NCBI RefSeq assembly: GCF_032854445.1
Contig: NC_088303.1
Span: forward strand, 28,253,265-28,317,264
DNA: 64,000 nucleotides
Source of the DNA: Liolophura sinensis
Lineage: Eukaryota > Mollusca > Polyplacophora > Chitonida > Chitonidae
Direction of reading: 5' to 3'
The notes below the pieces were generated by a model, which worked only from the letters and a program-made list of their open reading frames with translations, was not told the origin of the DNA and did not search any database. The stretch's first letter is position 1. Each line of letters starts with the position of its first letter. This document shows positions 1 to 12,345 of the stretch, piece after piece. Both the position numbers and the translations under genes were made by a program.

Positions 1-1280
1 TACTCGAAATGAGGTTCTCTTTATTCATGGTAAAATGTCCCATTCGGTAATTAGAAAAAGTAGGACCAACACCTAGAATCCATTTCATTTCGCTAGGCAG
101 CCATACAATGGCAATTTGGGCTTCCGAAGGTAGGATTAATGCATGCTTTCCTTTTAAGTGTTCTCACAGTTCTGATAGGCGAGTCAATAACCACAGGAAT
201 CCAGGACATTCGCCGCTTTGGTTAACACATTATGCCAAGCCACTTTTCTCATTAGTGAATTGAATCCTAATGAAATTAACTAAGAGCTGATTTGTAAGAT
301 GGGACAAAACCTTGATACTGATATATAACCATGTTCTAGAAAAAAAGATAGAAAACAACCCCGTGGTTCTTAAAAGAATCGGCTTGAAGTTTTCACACAA
401 AGTATACAGGTGTAAAATGAAATACATGCAATGACAAGACATATTTTTGCTGTCTTTACAAATTTTGTGCCACGGTGTCTATATCATGTACTTGTCTTCA
501 TCTCACTTTCCTTGCTTTATATTGTAATTTTCATAATTGCTTGCAGTTTATTCTACCTCTCTGTTAGTTGCAAGCCGTGTGCAAATATACATATTAAATA
601 CAGCTGAATTTTCAAACAACATTAAGTGAGTAACGCAACATACCAGCCGATAGGTTTACTTCTCCGAATATCATTTCATGCTGTTTATGTCAACAAATAA
701 AAGAATTTGAGTTTGTTTACTTGTTAGATTTGCTTCCTGATTCATATAATAGTGAACTATCAGAATTTCCTTCAGTGATCAAAGTGTTATTTTACACAGT
801 TTATAGACAATGTTTTTGCTTTTACATGTTTTATAGTTTACACCCAGAAGCCATAAGGTTAAAAAAGAAACATTTGTTTCAAGATGTTCCAATCTGAGTT
901 TAGCTTTATGATGTCATATTACATCGTTTACATTTCTATGTCAGGCAACAATAAGAAACGGTGTCATACAGACACAGCTTTGACGTATCTAGGTCAACTG
1001 CTATGGCCTAAGCTTGTTTGTTGATTGGTCTAAAATGCAAGACCTCTGTGGAGGGAGTAAAACAGAATGGCAGCATGAGCGTAACGGTGTTTGTTGTGTA
1101 ACCCAGATACCGCTGAACTTTGCATCATACATATTCAAATGCCGAGAATGCGCGGCATTTGAGGCATTTGAAGAGGTACACAACGAACACAAAGAAAAAG
1201 GTATTAAAGTCTATTCTTCCTCAAAATGAAGCAAATATGGCAGAAACTGTATATTTCGTTAAACCCATAACCACTCAATT
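1..1280. other. No gene seen
   Basis: AT-rich single-copy-looking DNA. A slightly GC-richer stretch at 1010-1190 has overlapping short frames on both strands but no splice or start support. Confidence 0.5.
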
Positions 1281-1537
1281 TAATTTACTTAATTGACTGG
1301 TGTTTTACGCTGAATATTTAAATTTTATGACTGCGACCAACATTATGGTGGGAGGAAACCGAGCAGAGTCCAGAGGAAACCCAGAACCATCCACACATTG
1401 ATGGCAGACTTTCCCATGTACAACCTGAGAGGAAGTCAGCATGAGCTGTACTTGAACTCACAGCGGTCGAATTTGTGGGAGGCTCCCGGGTCATTGCGCC
1501 ATGCTGACGTGCTAACCCCCTACACCACAGAGGCCCT
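1281..1537 (-). mobile_element. SINE copy, tRNA-headed family A
   Basis: On the plus strand it reads tail first: TTGACTGGTGTTTTACGC, then the central block with CATTATGGTGGGAGGAAACC, the GAACTCACAG B-box region and a degraded A-box end near AGGCCC. Part of the 3' domain (CGTACTCAAGAATATTTCAC) has drifted to an AT-rich sequence. It is nearly full length but diverged from the copy at 32127. Confidence 0.8.
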
Positions 1538-1730
1538 AAGAACCACTCAAGAACAGCTCACAAACCCCCCACAAGTAACTCGCACATCACAAGTCCGTGA
1601 ACTGGGCGAATTCAGCCAAAACCAACATTAATAAAAATGACATCGGCAGTCAAGTCACTTACACATAATTATTAATATACTAATATTATAGTAACGCTGT
1701 AACATAATGAATACAAAGCTGAAACGAAGC

Positions 1731-1788
1731 AGAAAAGCCCTGACCCTCCGCAAGTTGCTGGCAGACCGTTCCTTGTATAAACTTGTTG
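1731..1788 (-). mobile_element. SINE family A internal fragment
   Basis: The stretch CCTCCGCAAGTTGCTGGCAGACCGTTCC matches the mid-body of family A (compare 32250-32285). Both ends are missing. Confidence 0.45.
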
Positions 1789-3050
1789 TAATAACTTGAA
1801 ACCCATTTCAAATCTTGATCATGATGAAGCAGTGCAAAAAGGTATTAAATAACGTCATTTTGCAAATCGGCAATGTGAATCGGGCTGTTGTGTTGCAGGA
1901 TTTACATGCACGTCATTTTTGTACATGTACATCTCTATCAATCAGGCCATATAGCCATATAATCTCTGAAGAGCATACTTTGGGGCCAGCAATTAAGCTC
2001 GTGCCAGGCTGTGGACAAATGAGGTTAACAATGTCCTCATTAATAATGTACCTATATTTACATTTTCCTGCCTGCCGGTACACAGGAGAAGTACAGAGAC
2101 GCTGTAAAGCTCACACGTTACCTACTATGGGTGATCCTTAAAATATTGTGTGTCCTCTTTACTGCTTCCTGGCTCTCTTTCTCTCTCTCTTGTACCATTA
2201 AATTCTGGTAGAAAGCCTGTTGGTGAGAGAAAATTGGTCAAGTTCTCTGTTGACCTAAAAAGGGGCAGCTATAAAACTAATATCAAAATGAACTGCCCCC
2301 TCACTCTATAGTGCCAAATTCAATCCTGAAGATCCGAATCAATTCTGCACCAATCAAAATTTATTTGCTCATAAAGTCTCCTAATATTTCTAAATCAGGT
2401 TAAAAATGTTTCATGAACATTTTGGCTCTCTTTCAAAGTTTGTTTTACGACCCTTGGCTCGGCAAGGTAGGGTAATTCTGTTTTCTTCTTTCGGAATTCT
2501 CTTGAGAATGGTTTTTTCACTCCCTCCCAGATTTATGACTACCAGTCTGCGAGTCCCTATGGAAACGGTTGTGAAAAATGCAGTGAAGAATTTGTATGGC
2601 AAACAAGGAACCATATGTCCATGCAAAACATATGAAACATGTCCTTCTTTCCGAGTATGTTGGGGATGGCCATCTTGGGCTACAATATGGACAGACTTTC
2701 ACACAACATTTTATCATGGGTGCCCTATGTTAGGGAGTTTTTGAGTTTAAACTCGTTAAAGGTAAAAACAGTACTAATACCTCATGAAAAATGTTAGGTA
2801 ACCTTTGAAGATATTAATTTATCAATCACCTGTCTCACTGTGTTCCAGAGGCACTAATGACAGGTGTTTCCTTTAGGGTCAGCTCCTCAACTTTCTCCAC
2901 TTTTGTCTACTCTAAATTACTTCTTGTGAAACTTTTTTCAGACGCCCATCATAAATGTGATCAAAAAGAGTTGGTTAAAATTTTTGGCATGTCACTTGAC
3001 ACTGTAGGTTAATTTGTTTTACCTTTAGTTACAGAGGAGTTTGACAATTA
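1789..3050. other. No confident gene; one moderate open frame
   Basis: The plus frame at 2406-2744 (112 codons) is Cys-rich toward its end (ICPCKTYETCPSF), but the minus strand is also partly open. There is no family match or splice structure. Below the polyadenylation signal at 3504 this would be downstream of the minus-strand gene. Confidence 0.4.
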
Positions 3051-3333
3051 TGTTACTGTGGTGTGTGGTGTAGGCCACTGGTGTGCCTTTGATAAGTCTG
3101 TGATGTTACTGTGGTGTGTGGTGTAGGCCACTGGTGTGCCTTTGATAAGTCTATGATGTTACTGTGGTGTGTGGTGTAGGCCACTGGTGTGCCTTTGATA
3201 GGTCTATGATGTTACTGTGGTGTGTGGTGTAGGCCACTGGTGTGCCTTTGATAAGTCTATGATGTTACTGTGGTGTGTGGTGTAGGCCACTGGTGTGCCT
3301 TTGATAAGCCTATGATGTTACTGTGGTGTGTCA
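3051..3333. repeat. 53-bp tandem repeat, about 5.3 copies
   Basis: The word TGTTACTGTGGTGTGTGG starts at 3051, 3104, 3157, 3210, 3263 and 3316, an exact 53-bp period. Copies differ by one or two substitutions (for example AAGTCTG/AAGTCTA, GGTCTA, AAGCCTA). The near identity points to recent expansion. Confidence 0.95.
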
Positions 3334-3503
3334 GTGATACTGTTGTGGATAACGTTGCGGGTGATAAGTTGCTGTTTTCGTCATTTGTGACCTAAGGTAA
3401 TGCTATCTATCATCTTGTGACCTTGTGGTGCAATTTGTTGGCATGTCATTCTGATTCGTCTCTGCCTTTTCCAACACATTAAATAATGTCAAACTACAAA
3501 AAC

Positions 3504-3509
3504 TTTATT
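3504..3509 (-). promoter_or_regulatory. Polyadenylation signal AATAAA
   Basis: AATAAA on the minus strand lies about 165 nt past the proposed stop at 3673. A GT-rich stretch (TGTGTTGG) follows about 30 nt downstream, as expected for a cleavage site near 3480-3490. The hexamer is common in AT-rich DNA, so its weight comes from its position. Confidence 0.4.
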
Positions 3510-3672
3510 TTTATGGTACAAAATGTGATGATACATTATCACCAATTGGTACTACCAGCCAGTTACGTTTCCTGCTCTTTCTTTCAGGAAGTTTGTACAC
3601 GCCTTCTAAATCTGCTATTCATTACACAAAGGCTCAACGCAAACAGTCCCAATTACCTTTACCACCAGTTGT

Positions 3673-3948
3673 CTACGGCTTGTCATTTCCGCGGCTAAAA
3701 CTACCATAGCCAGCCTCATTTCCGTTCCGTCGGCTTGGATGGATGGAGACAATCATGACAAGGAATGTATTGATCAAAAGTTTGCCCACTCCGGCCACCT
3801 GTCTGTCTGAACGGATTCCCCCAAAGATGGTCAACGAAGCGGCGACAATCGCCACAGAGTTACAGAAGCATACTAGCTGATAAAATGTCATCAGAAATGG
3901 CTGAAAGGCTTGGCAGTTGCCCAACACCACTCTTAGCCATGATTTGGG
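3673..3948 (-). CDS. Probable terminal exon, two membrane segments
   Basis: The minus-strand frame is open from an acceptor-like CACATGAG|CCC to a TAG, giving 91 codons plus stop. It begins PKSWLRVVLGNCQAFQPF. A hydrophobic span follows at about residues 23-43 (FYQLVCFCNSVAIVAASLTI), then a short polar loop (RSDRQ) and a second, weaker hydrophobic span (LLINTFLVMIVSI). It ends in a basic then polar tail containing GYGSF and a terminal KP. This layout fits the last two helices of a multipass protein with a cytosolic C-terminus. Third-position composition is richer in GC than the surroundings. An AATAAA at 3504-3509 lies about 165 nt beyond the stop. The acceptor has only a modest pyrimidine tract and an in-frame stop just upstream (3958-3960), so the exact boundary is uncertain. 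It may or may not share a gene with the exon at 63720-63915. Confidence 0.45.
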   Translation of the reverse strand, partial: PKSWLRVVLGNCQAFQPFLMTFYQLVCFCNSVAIVAASLTIFGGIRSDRQVAGVGKLLINTFLVMIVSIHPSRRNGNEAGYGSFSRGNDKP

Positions 3949-6900
3949 CTCATGTGGTCAAGACAATACACTCTGCTTGATTAGCCATGAAAGTACGAAC
4001 CCAGGAAAAGAGATGAAATACTACAGCTAAAGGAATGCAACTATATACAGTATATATACATATAGAATGTAAACAGGTACATGTAAATACTTCTTACAGA
4101 ACAGTATGTACATATAGTTACATGATGCTGATTGAGGCACTCTTTTGCAATTGCACAGAAATGTATTGTATACACATGTATATCAAAGATATTCACAATT
4201 ACTAGATATCAATAAGATATGGGAAATCTCCAAGAAATAGAAGTGAGTTCACTTTCTGTGCAAGTCTTACATACTGTTTTGTATTTATGTATGGGGACAC
4301 AGACTTCAACATGAATACATGTATGCTGTATTGTCAGAAGTGCCTTTTTTAATACTTTCTGAATCCACTGCAGCATAAAATGACAATTTCACCCAATTTA
4401 GCCCAATCCCCAATCCATCTCACACCTTGCAAAAACTTTTGATTCCAATTTGTGATCTAAATAGCGTACATACAAATAAATCTGTCCATTTTGCAGATAC
4501 GAGGTATATTTCCACTCGAACTTCACAAACAAATTCAAAAGAAACACAAGATGTAAGTGGTGATGTTTTGGTGGATTAAATGATGTTAGAAGTAAACCTA
4601 GAACTACTTGTAGATATACATGTACATGCAGTAGTAAACAACATAATTTGTTCTGCACATAATGTGTGTATGAATAAGCAATGTGTATTTTACTCTCTGG
4701 CCCTGTAAACCGCAGCAGGGGAGGAATTAGGGGATGCACAAAAAATGGTCAATCAGTGAGTATCATAACAAAGAAAAGCCACGAAGTTCTTAAAAACGCC
4801 TGTAAATGCCAACCACTTGTCAAAATTTATGTCTTCAATTTCCTTTACAGGGAAACCTTTCGTGAAAATTACAAATGGTCTGCAAATATTCTCTTGGGTA
4901 GATTTATAGGCTTTCACAGGATATTGAAAAATTTTGATATTCCAAAAACCATTGCCTCTTAGAAGCAGGTTTCATAATCAACAGATTCTGAAAACGAGTC
5001 TGTCTATAAAGTGATCTCCATAAAATAGAAAGAAAATAATCCACTGCTACTGGACTCCATCTTGAGTCCATCACAGATAATTACGCACAAATCGCCAGGC
5101 CAACAGAGGAAAAGCCAAGCCAAAGCCACATCTGCTGGAAAATTGGCCGGAAATTTTCCGGAGGGATTTAAACTTTTTCCACCCCGTAGGAATATTCTAC
5201 TGCTGAGGGATAACATCTGTTAACACAACAAACTGGACTAATTACCACATGTTCGTAAACAATAATTTCCGCAGATAAAATGACCATGATTAATGGCATT
5301 TCCTGTGAAGTAACTTGAAGAGATGCACAAAACATCTCCAACCACAAGAACTTGAATATTGAGCTCATCAAGGCATCATTCAGACTTTGGGCTCTTCAGT
5401 TACCACTTTCGCTTCCCTGATCAATTTCTTAGGCTGATATATTTGCGTTTATTATAGCGAAAAGGAATTTAAGCAATTTTTAAATTCTGAGGTATTTTAA
5501 GAAAAGGTGAGCACAAATGGAGCAAAGTCCAATTAATATCTTGCATTACCTGTAATTTCTGCTGTCCGTCTCATACTATCAGGAACATACTCCAGGTGGA
5601 GTACTTAGCGCCTAACAGTGAAGAATAAACAGCACAGGAAACATTTATCTCAATTAAATCCAACTTTAGCAAAACAAGCAGTAGGTTTCTTCTTTTCATA
5701 TGCTTGATCTACTGTTTTATAAACATTCTTTCACAACAGTGAGTAACCATTCACTATTCATGTTCGCATGGTATTTAAGTTTCAAACCATGAAATTATTT
5801 ACAAATATAAATTTCATGAATGCTTTTCTATAAGAGATGTATTTTTATTTGTACTTCCCGGCTTAAAAGCCGGAAGAAGACAGCGGTCATTTTGAGATTG
5901 ACTTAACCATGCAGCATGAAGTGACCAGTCACCCCATGAAGGGCATTTTACAGGATGATCACAGTTTTAATGTAGTTTATGGCTCAGAACTTCCTTTGTC
6001 CATACAGAATCTAGGGTTCACCAAGGACACAGAACTACTTAATCAATATTTGGTGAAGGAATAAATCTTTGTAAAATGAGGCTGTACGTGTCAACATAAC
6101 AGCACCAAAGAAAATCAGTGCACTGCCTTGTGGCTTTTTTTTTTTCGATGCTGTATCTAGCTATCACATCCTGGTGCTCAATCTTCGCCAGGAAAAAATT
6201 CCAGTCTTTCCGTATTCCGGAACAGGACTTTCACCATTTGGTGTTTCAAGGTTCATCTACATGAACTGCATTTTCAAGTGTCAGATAGTTATTTTTCCTT
6301 ATCAAGCAAGCAACAGAGACTCATATCCTTTATACAATGCCACACAGTCACCATAAGTCCTACATGATTCCTAATGAGTGTGTATTCAATTCTAATTTTT
6401 TATCATCCAATCCATTAGTTCTTTGGTGGCTTAATTATATGTCATTTTTGGAATTGAAGCTGCAATTATTGACCTGGAATTTCCATTTTGGTGGATGGCT
6501 GGTATATAAATGTCTGTTTTGATGTCAAGGTTACAAACTGTTGTGGCTGTTGACCTATTTCTGATGTGATGGCTGGATGTGCCAATCACTGTCTCTGTCC
6601 AGACCCTTTGCCCTAAAAAAAGCTGCGTAAAACACTCAATCAAATTTATTTATTTATTTGACTGGTGTAAATCAAACCTAATGAAGTGCATAAGCATCTG
6701 CCAACTAACACAGTCTCTGGTTTTACTTAAATATTTAATGCTGTTTGGTACTCGACAATTGTTACAATGGCTGTCAGGTGTATTGGTGCAGAAGACCATA
6801 TAAGCACCAGAGTGCTTAGAGTAAGACACCACCAAATGTCAGGTACCACCTACCAACAAAATGTAGCCAAATTAAAAACAAAAGTCAAACAAATGCATGT

Positions 6901-7267
6901 CTTTTAATCCAATGTATATGTATATTTATTTAGTTCACCTGTGTTACATACTCTTCACTAATCAACAATATTTTGTTTTAAATAAGACAATGAAATAAAT
7001 GCTTTGAGGAGGCTGGAAAACACACTTTGACATGCATGCAAGTGCCAGACACAATCTCCTATAATAGCTAATCTAGTGTTACTGACAATCTAGCGTAAGC
7101 TGGATTTGATTGTTAAGACCTTAGTGATCAACCAATAGCCAATTTATTAATTATTTTTGCTTTTAGTTATTTGAATATCATTTAATGCCATAATTAAGAA
7201 TTTTCCCACTTATATGATGATGTCCTGTAGTACATCCCAGCCAATGAAATGTGTACATTAATGTGTA
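3949..7267. other. Presumed intron, no exon supported
   Basis: AT-rich, with short SINE-tail remnant at about 6645-6672 (TTTATTTATTTATTTGACTGG). A good plus-strand acceptor (TTCAATTTCCTTTACAG, ending about 4850) precedes a short open run, but no matching donor or upstream exon is evident. Confidence 0.4.
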
Positions 7268-7864
7268 TATACCGGGTGGGCATAAAATATGGGCCATACT
7301 TTGACACTCAGTATCTTCGAAACCCTCTTACGTCAGCTTCTAAAAATTTACGCACTCAAAAGCCATTATACTTTAAGTATACTGACCAAATTTCAATTTC
7401 ATCCTTTAACATTTCTGTTCATAGGACCAGAATCAAAAACGCATGTTCCAGACATTTCAAAATGATGTTCTACCTTGTTTTACTTGAAAAGGTGATCCTG
7501 GCCTTGCATCTTCTCAGTAGACGGCACACAAACGTTTCTTCCATGAACTGATTTGAGTCCTGAATCTCCTTAAGAGTAATTTTTTCTAGCAGTCCTTGAT
7601 GCATGTCACACAGGTGCAGTGCGCGCTCTACTCATGACACCTGACAGGTGATGCAATGTGGGTCACCGGAACGTGTGTTTTTGAGGCTATGTTTTCATTT
7701 TAACCCTGTGTATAGAGTCCTCAAGCTATGACCTTGAAAATTGGTCACTATATTAACAAATTTTGCCATATGAATGTCTAAAGCTTGAAAGGGTTTGAAC
7801 AAAGGATAATGGAGCAATGCAGCATCAAAGTACAGCCCATTTTTTTTTATGCCCACCTGATATA
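7268..7864. mobile_element. Non-autonomous TIR element (mariner-like MITE)
   Basis: The left end reads CCGGGTGGGCATAAAATATG. The right end, reverse-complemented, reads CAGGTGGGCATAAAAAAAAA. Similarity continues inward for about 40 bp (ATGGGCCATACTTTGA against ATGGGCTGTACTTTGA). TA dinucleotides flank both ends, although the right flank is a (TA)n microsatellite, so the target duplication is ambiguous. No transposase frame is present in the roughly 600-bp body. TA targets and GGTGGGC-type termini fit Tc1/mariner-related MITEs. Confidence 0.65.
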
Positions 7865-10800
7865 TATATATATATACATATATATATATGATGTACACAT
7901 GTAGATGTACAGTTTTATAAATTGAGAAAGGAGCCATAGTTTTCCCTTGTATTTGTAATTTGTGCATGTATTTGAAAAATCCAGTCTTTACAATTAATAA
8001 TCTAAACAGCATATCCAGAAAACTGATTTAAATTTTTGTTGTCATAATTAGTTTAACCTGAATTTAGAACATTGTATTGCAGACTGCCAGAGAAAATCTA
8101 TTTGAAATGACCAAGATCATACAAACTAAAACATCTAAATTGATGAAATAGAAAGAGAACTTCTTTAGAACAATGAATGAAGTCTTACAAATACATGCAA
8201 AATTGTCAAGAAAAAGATATGCTACAATCAACTAAATGTAATTTTAAGGAATTTCATCAAAATAACAAGAGAGGAGCTTTGCTTTTTTTGAAAATTTCCA
8301 ATCAAGAGTTGTTGAATCAGGCAAAATTTTTGCGTTCAAGTGTATTGATCACAAGATTATTTTAAAGAAGCCTTTAAGAAGAAGATGAAAGAAAAAAAAA
8401 TCTTGAGGTGCAATAAGATTAGAGAGGGATTTTCTTTGTAGCATGAAAGTGGATAATTTTCATGGTATCTTTAACATGGACGAAGTCTCTAGATAAATGC
8501 AGGGAAGACACTGATCCACATGACATAACGATTAGTTCCCAGCCAATTCCTTAAGTCCCAATTGAAAAATCATTAAAAGTAGTGCAGGAACAACAAAAAC
8601 TTCTCCAACTTGTCTAATTTTTTTGGGAGGGCAAGAGGTAATAGTGCTGGCCTGTCATTTTCAGATCAGCCTTTTGTATCCATACACTTAAAAAAATCAG
8701 AAAAACAGTATGAACAGAAATCAATTCTCCTTGGCTATTCCAAAGTCTTTGACTCACTATTGGCCGAGTCCAGAGAGAGGTCTCGTGTCAACCGTCTCGG
8801 AGTGTTTACCAGTAAATGCTGGTTAATACTCGTCCAGGTCAAAAGCCTGACTTCATCTCGATATTCCAGATTTTGACAGTGATTGGTATGCAACTTTGCC
8901 TGATAAAGTCTAGGCCCAGGGTGTTTTAAGCTCTCAATCCAGGCAGAGAGACATGAAAGTAGAGCTCCTCAAAGAAGACTTGCTTGTATTTCAATGACAA
9001 CCATGAATGAAACACGCCAACAAGTGAACCCGTAGTCTGGCTAGCTCACATACATGCATGTACTGTGCTACATGTATATACAACATTTGGTAAACAGTTC
9101 ATCCAGCACCAGTTGTGTTTTTAATAACCCTGCATGCCAGTCAGTGTCAGTTTTTTGTTCTTGTCTGTCCAAGACCAACATGTAACATGTAACAAAGTAG
9201 TTCTCATTCCTTCAAACCTATGTTTTAAACCAATTAATGCTGTCAAATGCAATAAATGTGTATCACTGAAAAAACAAATTTGAATGTCTCTTCAGCGTTT
9301 ACACGGCATGGCACCCACAGGATTATAGGCATGCATGAACAAAATACTAGCAATCAGGAAACTTGCCGTTTTGTAATGCATTAGGTTTTTGGTGATGATC
9401 AAAATCGATATATGCAGAAAAGAAATGCACTATTCACACAAATAAATAAATGAATATATAAATAAAGTAATTAATCACAAAATTAAGACAAAAAAAAAAC
9501 AGACATTTTAAAATAATGAAAAGAATAAGAATTTATTCATTTACTTAGTTGATTTAATACAATGTACTTGGCAAACATATAAATAACATACACTGGGATG
9601 GTCAGTCTACATTTACATGTACATGTAATTTACTCGTGGAGAAAACACCTTGGGCAAGTATATATGGATAAGTGAAACACCTCAACTTTGCTAGGTGCCT
9701 GACAAACGCCACCATGAAATGTCTACGAAGGTACATTATGTGAAAACAGAACACGCACATTTCACTGTGAGCATCACCTTGCTGACGTTTGTGGAGGAGT
9801 TGACTTTAAATCAAGGAGAGCGGAGCAAGACCTGTGAACAATTTATGCCTTCCTCAATAATGCCACTCAAATGTGGATTTATGTTCGAAGGGAAATCATT
9901 TATACGAGTCTATTAAATTATAACGTGTGCATTTCACGGGGATATTTACCGCTGTCTATTATCCCTTTTGACAAATCTCAATGCGGTATAATCAAAACGC
10001 TAGACCTAACATCAATCAATCGAGTTCAAACAGGATTTACTTGGGGAGTAGCACCTTTGGGACTGAGTGGAACAGTCGTCAGTGGTAAACAGCACCATCT
10101 GTGGCAATCCTGTTCAATATTATCCCGATGTAGGCATCCGGGCGTCACGACCTTGACATCGATCATGGTCAGTTTTGTCTGGTTAATTAGACCCGGATAT
10201 TCAGATCTTGGAGCAGTAACAGAATTATAACATACTCTCTGCACCAAAGTGTAAAGTGGTGGTTGACACCCTAATAATTTGAAATTGCCATGCTTATTTC
10301 AGATGCCTAATGTGTTACATTAAATGTTTTGGACAAACAAATCATATCCATATTTCCAACAAATCATATTTCACAGACACGCTCATAAACAACTATTAAC
10401 TTAAAACATAATTGCTACAATATTACAGCTTTTACAAAATAGTATGAAGGAAAAGTAACCAAACAATTTTACCTTTCTGTCAATAAATCACACATGTGCA
10501 TTTTATAACTGAAACCTAAATAAGACACCTACTGTATGTAAATAAATGACCCACACTAACAAGTAAAACAGATATAAAACAAAAGAAAAAGTTATAAGAA
10601 CATCAAGTACATCCAGTACATCTACCATCAGTTCCTCTTGACCAAGTGAGGTTGCAGTCTGAATTTCTTGGTTGAATGATTCTGAATCAAGACTTCATTT
10701 AAATTCAAAATCAAAGATTAATATCTCATTATATAAAAACTGAAGTCAATGGTTTACTAACTGCTACAAGAAGGGCAAGCTTTAAAGGGAGGGACATACC

Positions 10801-11937
10801 ATTGAAAGAAATTCAGAATTTTGAGTTTGTTCAGCTAAATACAAAAATAAGTTGCATTTCACTCCGACTAAACCTCCTGGGTCTATCCTATTTTTTTTTC
10901 TGAAAAGTGTCAATTAAGAGAATTATAAGGGGAAATCCGTCATGCTCCGATGAGATAACATGCAAATGAGTCTGCACAAAGACCCCCACAATGTAACATT
11001 TACTTGTGGATCGCACATGTAAACAGATAGAATGAAAGCCAATTATAAGTCTAATAAACCAAATACAATCTTCCTTTCTACCTACAATGTATTATAAAGT
11101 ATTCCCAACAATCCGCACGACAGAACAGAAGATACATGATTTTCTGCATAATTACAACACAATACCGTGTCTGAAATTTCTCTGAACATCTCCCGTCGTC
11201 TAGACATCTAGACAAGGATAATAACTAGACAAGGTAACCAAGACAAAAAAGTCAGCTTTCTAAATATAGTAGCTTGAGTGAGTTAATGATCGAAGGGAAA
11301 CCCCAGATAATTACTGAAAATTTGATTGTTCAAAGTCAGGTCAGTAGACATCTGGAAGTCTCAACTCTATGGACGTGGCATCTAAAAGAATAGCACAATT
11401 CTTTCACTGTTGGTCAATACATCTCTTTATGAAAAGAAAGCTGATAGGTAACATAAATGCACAACCTTGGATTGCAAAAATTTTTTTTTGAAATATTGAA
11501 ATGTTAAATATATAAATTCTCTGATTATTCGGAATTAATTGCCATGCTTTTGTATGCAATAGCATTAGGGTTCGACTGATTCTTTTCTTTTCTAATATAC
11601 ATTTGTAAATGGTTATTTCAGGCTATTAGCATCCATCATCATCAAGCAGAAATAAATTTCCACTCAAACAGTAAACAGTGACTTGGCGACATCGTCCCAA
11701 CACTAATGATGACAGAGAAGACAAACTGAATGATTTATCATACTTACTAATATGTGCAATTATATTTCTCCCTATTACTGGAAAGATTTACCCAAATTAC
11801 ATGTAAGAACTATAGGTTAGAAAAACTGTTAGGTGCACTGTGGCACATCAAATCTGGAACTAAGAAATTCTGACATTTCCCACTGGTATAGTGATTGAAA
11901 CAGGAAAAGTACATATCAACAGGAAAATGACACTCAC
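7865..11937. other. Presumed intron; possible regulatory patches
   Basis: A (TA)n microsatellite sits at 7860-7890. An ATGCAAAT octamer, the POU-factor word, lies at about 10969 in a locally GC-richer patch (10920-11000). A 119-codon plus frame at 9871-10230 has no supporting signals. Confidence 0.35.
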
Positions 11938-11996
11938 CTCAGTTCCACACAGAATGTATGTCATATCTATGTAGCTCCACATTTTTATAGAGTTAA
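11938..11996 (-). CDS. Candidate 59-nt exon
   Basis: The minus-strand donor is excellent (ACTGAG|GTGAGTG, 11932-11937). The acceptor (AAAGATATCCAG) has a poor pyrimidine tract and is the weak part. In the frame left open by the acceptor (phase 1 start, phase 0 end) the peptide reads NSIKMWSYIDMTYILCGTE. The phase-0 end matches the start of the terminal exon at 3673-3948, which would continue PKSWLRVV. The phase-1 start does not match the phase-0 end of the 34103-34294 candidate, so at least one exon would be missing between them or one boundary is wrong. No family is recognised. Confidence 0.27.
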
Positions 11997-12057
11997 CTGG
12001 ATATCTTTACAGCGTTGATAAAATCCTTTTAGTTTAGCAAATGACACCCGACAAAAC

Positions 12058-12345
12058 CCTTCATGATATATTTCCTCCACAGCAAAATACTTCATGATAG
12101 ATTCTCTCAACAGCAAAACAATTCATGATGAATGATAAATTCGTTCAAGATCAAAACACTTCATGACAGATTCCCTCAACAGCAAAATACTTCATTATAA
12201 TTCTCTCAACAGCAAAACAATTCATGATGAATGATAAATTCATTCAGATTCAAATTCACGACAGATTCCCTCAACAGCAAAATACTTCATTATAATTCTC
12301 TCAACAGCAAAACAATTCATGATAGATTCCCTAAACAGCAAAACA
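12058..12345. repeat. Degenerate tandem repeat, ~32-bp unit in ~100-bp blocks
   Basis: The unit is close to CTTCATGATAGATTCCCTCAACAGCAAAATA. A larger block containing GATGAATGATAAATTC occurs twice (about 12127 and 12228), giving a higher-order period of about 100 bp. Confidence 0.85.

Noticed and set aside
4681-4962. Plus-strand exon after the acceptor at about 4850
   Set aside because: No consensus donor and no partner exon; the frame is short.
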